A stretch of DNA of 15,058 bases from contig JBEQBT010000058.1 of assembly GCA_041639705.1 (NCBI GenBank), positions 1 to 15,058 on the forward strand, given 5' to 3'. How positions within the stretch are numbered: position 1 is the first letter of the stretch; every line of letters begins with the position of its first letter. Under the pieces are notes generated by a model. That model worked only from the letters and a program-made list of their open reading frames with translations, ran no database searches and had not been told where the DNA came from. Below, piece by piece: positions 13,162-15,058 of the stretch. Position numbers and translations under genes: made by a program. Origin of the DNA: JARDZI01 sp041639705. Lineage in GTDB: Bacteria > Bacillota > Clostridia > Clostridiales > Caloramatoraceae.

Positions 13162-13201
13162 CATGGGATAAGCGACCTTTACTGCGTCTATATATATGAA
13201 A
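13162..13201 (+). promoter_or_regulatory. Probable ECF-sigma promoter of envelope module B
   Basis: CATGGGATAA (13162-13171), 13 bases, then CGTC (13185-13188) followed by TATATATATGAAA. Box sequences and spacing are the same as before module A, while the spacer sequence is different, as expected for selected promoter boxes. The distance to the start codon (about 57 bases) also matches module A. Confidence 0.78.
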
Positions 13202-13244
13202 AACAAAATAAAGAAATTGTAAGGTTTATAAAGGGGGTTTTTAA

Positions 13245-14309
13245 ATGAAAAGGATTGGAACAATATCAGCTGCTGCAGGGTTAATATACCTTGGAGTGTG
13301 GATGATAATAAGTAAAGTTAATCCTGACCTAGGAGCTGCAGTATTTAAGTGGTGGCCAATGGTAATTGTAATACTTGGTGTGGAAGTACTTGTACAGTTT
13401 ACAAGAAAAGATGGGAATAAGGTAGGGTTTAATTTTCTGATAGTGCCTGTATTGATTGTCATGCTTATTGCTAATGTATTTAATGGAGTAAAGTTTGGAT
13501 TTGGTAACTGGTTTGATAATTGGCGTGTAGGGGGTGGACCTAATATAAGCATTGGAGGACTAGGCCTTAATGATTACAAGTCAATAAATACAAGTAAAAT
13601 TCTTTCTGGATATGGGAAAGTACTGTATATCCATACCAATAATGCAAGCATTGACGTTAATAAATCAAACAGTGGAGATATAAGGTTAGAGGGAAAGTTT
13701 TATGTTGATAAGGACAGCTTTATTAATAAGTACGATATAGTAGAAAAGAAGGACGAGATTGGATATACAATAGACATATTGGACAATTTCATTAAAGGTG
13801 TAAAGCTTGATGTATATATTCCAGAGGGATATGACGTTAAATTCCTAGTTGATAACCTGGATCTAAACAGTAATGAAGGGGCTAATAAATCTAACTTTAT
13901 TCTAGAGGCTGACAACGTTAACGTTAAGCTTAATGGGGCACAAAGCATATTAATGAACTTTGGGAATGGAAATATTAACATTGACGATGTAAAGGATATA
14001 AATCTAAAGGGGAACAATGGGAATATAAATGTCCGAGGAAAGTCTGAGAATATTGACATTCAATCAGATAATGGAAAAGTTGATGTAAATAACGAAGTCA
14101 GCAAAGTTGTAAAAATAGATTTAAATCAAGGAATTGCAAGTGTAAGAACTGAGGATGAGAATGTGGATGTGAAAATAGAGCTCAGGCAGGGTGTCTCAGG
14201 TATAAACAATGATAAAAATATAAATTCAGGAATTTCAAAAACCTTTGGCCAGGGAACTGGTAAGGTACAAATAAAGGTAAATCAGGGAACAGCAAACTTT
14301 AGAAATTAA
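13245..14309 (+). CDS. LiaF-like membrane protein with C-terminal toastrack/DUF4097-type domain (copy B)
   Basis: It has 354 residues, the same length as the copy at 10479, and a parallel sequence from end to end: GLIYLGVWMIISKVNP and VFKWWPMVIVILGVEVL in the membrane part, then the beta-repeat region with NGNINIDDVK, NNGNINVRGKSENIDIQS and LNQGIASVRT. The N-terminal membrane part is the best conserved; the region around residues 83-105 differs, with a Trp- and Gly-rich run here. AAGGGGG (13231-13237) precedes the ATG. The promoter element is shared with module A, but no sigma or anti-sigma gene follows, so it probably depends on the sigma factor of module A. Confidence 0.8.
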   Translation: MKRIGTISAAAGLIYLGVWMIISKVNPDLGAAVFKWWPMVIVILGVEVLVQFTRKDGNKVGFNFLIVPVLIVMLIANVFNGVKFGFGNWFDNWRVGGGPNISIGGLGLNDYKSINTSKILSGYGKVLYIHTNNASIDVNKSNSGDIRLEGKFYVDKDSFINKYDIVEKKDEIGYTIDILDNFIKGVKLDVYIPEGYDVKFLVDNLDLNSNEGANKSNFILEADNVNVKLNGAQSILMNFGNGNINIDDVKDINLKGNNGNINVRGKSENIDIQSDNGKVDVNNEVSKVVKIDLNQGIASVRTEDENVDVKIELRQGVSGINNDKNINSGISKTFGQGTGKVQIKVNQGTANFRN

Positions 14310-14328
14310 TATAAGGATGGTGAATAAT

Positions 14329-14832
14329 ATGGAAAATAGAAATGGAAGAAGCAGCTTTTTAACCTTTTTAACAGCCCTAATCCCGGGAGTTGGATATATG
14401 TATCTAGGTTTGGTGAAAAAAGGTATTCAAATACTGGTATTGTTTTTACTCATAGACCCAGTTTTCAGCATACTAGGGATAGGGTTTTTATCAGCAATTG
14501 TAAAAATACCAATATGGTTTTATACCTTCTTTGACACCTTTACAGTTGCAAACAAAATAGACAGAGGAGAACCAGTGCCTGATATGGATTTCATATTTAA
14601 AAAGTACATGAAGCAGGGTTCACAGGTAGCACTAGATAGGGAAAAGCTAGGGAAAAACTTTAGCCTAATTGTTGCAATTGGTCTGATTGTAGTAGGAGGT
14701 ATTGCAATACTTCATAATTTTTCTATTGGAAGTCCACTCTATGGTTTAATCAGAACATTTGTAAGCATATATTTTATACCTGTTTTGTTTGTACTAGGTG
14801 GTATATATCTTTTGTTTAAGAATAAATCATAA
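14329..14832 (+). CDS. Multi-pass membrane protein, TM2-like (copy B)
   Basis: This 167-residue paralogue of the protein at 12375 has the same framework: LTALIPGVGYMYLGLVKKGIQ, KIPIWFYTFFDTFTVA, PDMDFIFKKYMKQG and a C-terminal GGIYLLFKNKS. The function is unknown; it is always the last gene of its module here. ATG 14329 is favoured, with AAGGATGGTGA upstream; an in-frame ATG at 14317 lies within that stretch. It follows copy B of the toastrack gene directly, at the place taken by the sigma and anti-sigma genes in module A. Confidence 0.75.
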   Translation: MENRNGRSSFLTFLTALIPGVGYMYLGLVKKGIQILVLFLLIDPVFSILGIGFLSAIVKIPIWFYTFFDTFTVANKIDRGEPVPDMDFIFKKYMKQGSQVALDREKLGKNFSLIVAIGLIVVGGIAILHNFSIGSPLYGLIRTFVSIYFIPVLFVLGGIYLLFKNKS

Positions 14833-14879
14833 TTGTAAAGGGGCTGCCTCAAAATTACTAAAAAATAATAATTTGTATT

Positions 14880-14952
14880 TGTCATCCTGAGCGAAGCGAA
14901 GGATCTTTTTCTATGGTGCCTATTAAGATCCTTCGCTTCGTTTAGGATGACA
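14880..14952. repeat. Second dispersed inverted repeat
   Basis: Arms of 28 bases at 14880-14907 and 14925-14952 are complementary at 26 positions around a 17-base loop. The arms contain GTCATCCTGAGCGAAGCG and AAGGATCTT-type sequence, a motif seen in intergenic repeats of many bacteria. It is unrelated to the repeat at 12981. It follows module B and could also end its transcript, since no other terminator is evident there. Confidence 0.8.
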
Positions 14953-14977
14953 TAGAGTGTTTCATATTAACCACCAC

Positions 14978-14991
14978 GCCGGCGCGCCGGC
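14978..14991. repeat. Perfect 14-bp GC-only palindrome
   Basis: GCCGGCGCGCCGGC is its own reverse complement and stands in strongly AT-rich DNA, followed by ACAAAAAAA. It may be part of the dispersed repeat just before it, or a protein-binding or restriction site. The last 60 bases of the window contain no recognisable gene. Confidence 0.6.
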
Positions 14992-15058
14992 ACAAAAAAA
15001 GATGAAACAAAGTGCCATAACTTGGCAATAATCTTAACAGACACGGGGTATAGATTAC

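Noticed and set aside
13241..14059. Minus-strand open frames opposite toastrack copy B
   Set aside because: They are shadows of a paralogous, well-supported + strand gene and lack ribosome binding sites.
14840..14856. GGGGCTGCCTCAAAA as an insertion-sequence end
   Set aside because: It resembles terminal repeats of some insertion sequences, but no matching opposite end or transposase remnant is in the window.

Overview
The base composition (AT-rich), strong AGGAGG-type ribosome binding sites, TTG/ATG starts and protein families (LiaF-like/toastrack membrane proteins, ECF sigma factor, DUF2809, DUF4825-like lipoprotein, Nif3, many GNATs) suggest a low-GC Firmicute, most likely of class Clostridia. 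No rRNA, tRNA or CRISPR was found.

Region 1 (about 1-5540, possibly to about 6500) reads as an array of integron-type gene cassettes. Four long inverted-repeat elements (1019-1171, 1969-2058, 2912-3034, 3943-4060) have the layout of attC recombination sites: a TAACAA left core (R''), an imperfect stem with a nested hairpin, and an RACGTTA right core (R'; ACATTA in the fourth). In three consecutive units the first 8-9 bases after the GTT cut are the reverse complement of the R'' box at the far end of the same unit, which is the signature left by excision and insertion of circular cassettes. The cargo is mostly toxin-antitoxin-like: two different MNT/HEPN pairs, then a reverse-oriented hicA-hicB module with its own promoter, operator and terminator. 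A Nif3-like protein, an Imm5-like protein with a lipoprotein, and an alpha/alpha-toroid protein follow. The attC boundaries decay from left to right (matching, then mismatched, then a mutated core, then only a right half), which suggests that the integrase/attI end lies left of the window and that the right end is the old end. No integrase gene is in the window.

Region 2 (about 6600-10280) holds small enzyme genes on the + strand: a metallo-beta-lactamase-fold hydrolase, a GNAT acetyltransferase broken by an in-frame stop, another GNAT overlapping a DUF2809 membrane protein, a SAM methyltransferase and a third GNAT. They resemble cassette or accessory cargo, but no attC sites are recognisable there.

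Region 3 (about 10390-14832) is a duplicated envelope module. Copy A is a LiaF-like/toastrack membrane protein, an ECF sigma factor, a short one-TM putative anti-sigma factor and a multi-pass membrane protein. Copy B has only the two membrane proteins. Both copies begin behind the same promoter-like element, CATGGGATAA - 13 nt - CGTC followed by ATATATATGAAA, so the sigma factor probably drives both copies and itself. A terminator and a dispersed inverted repeat separate the copies. A second, different dispersed inverted repeat and a 14-bp GC-only palindrome lie after copy B.
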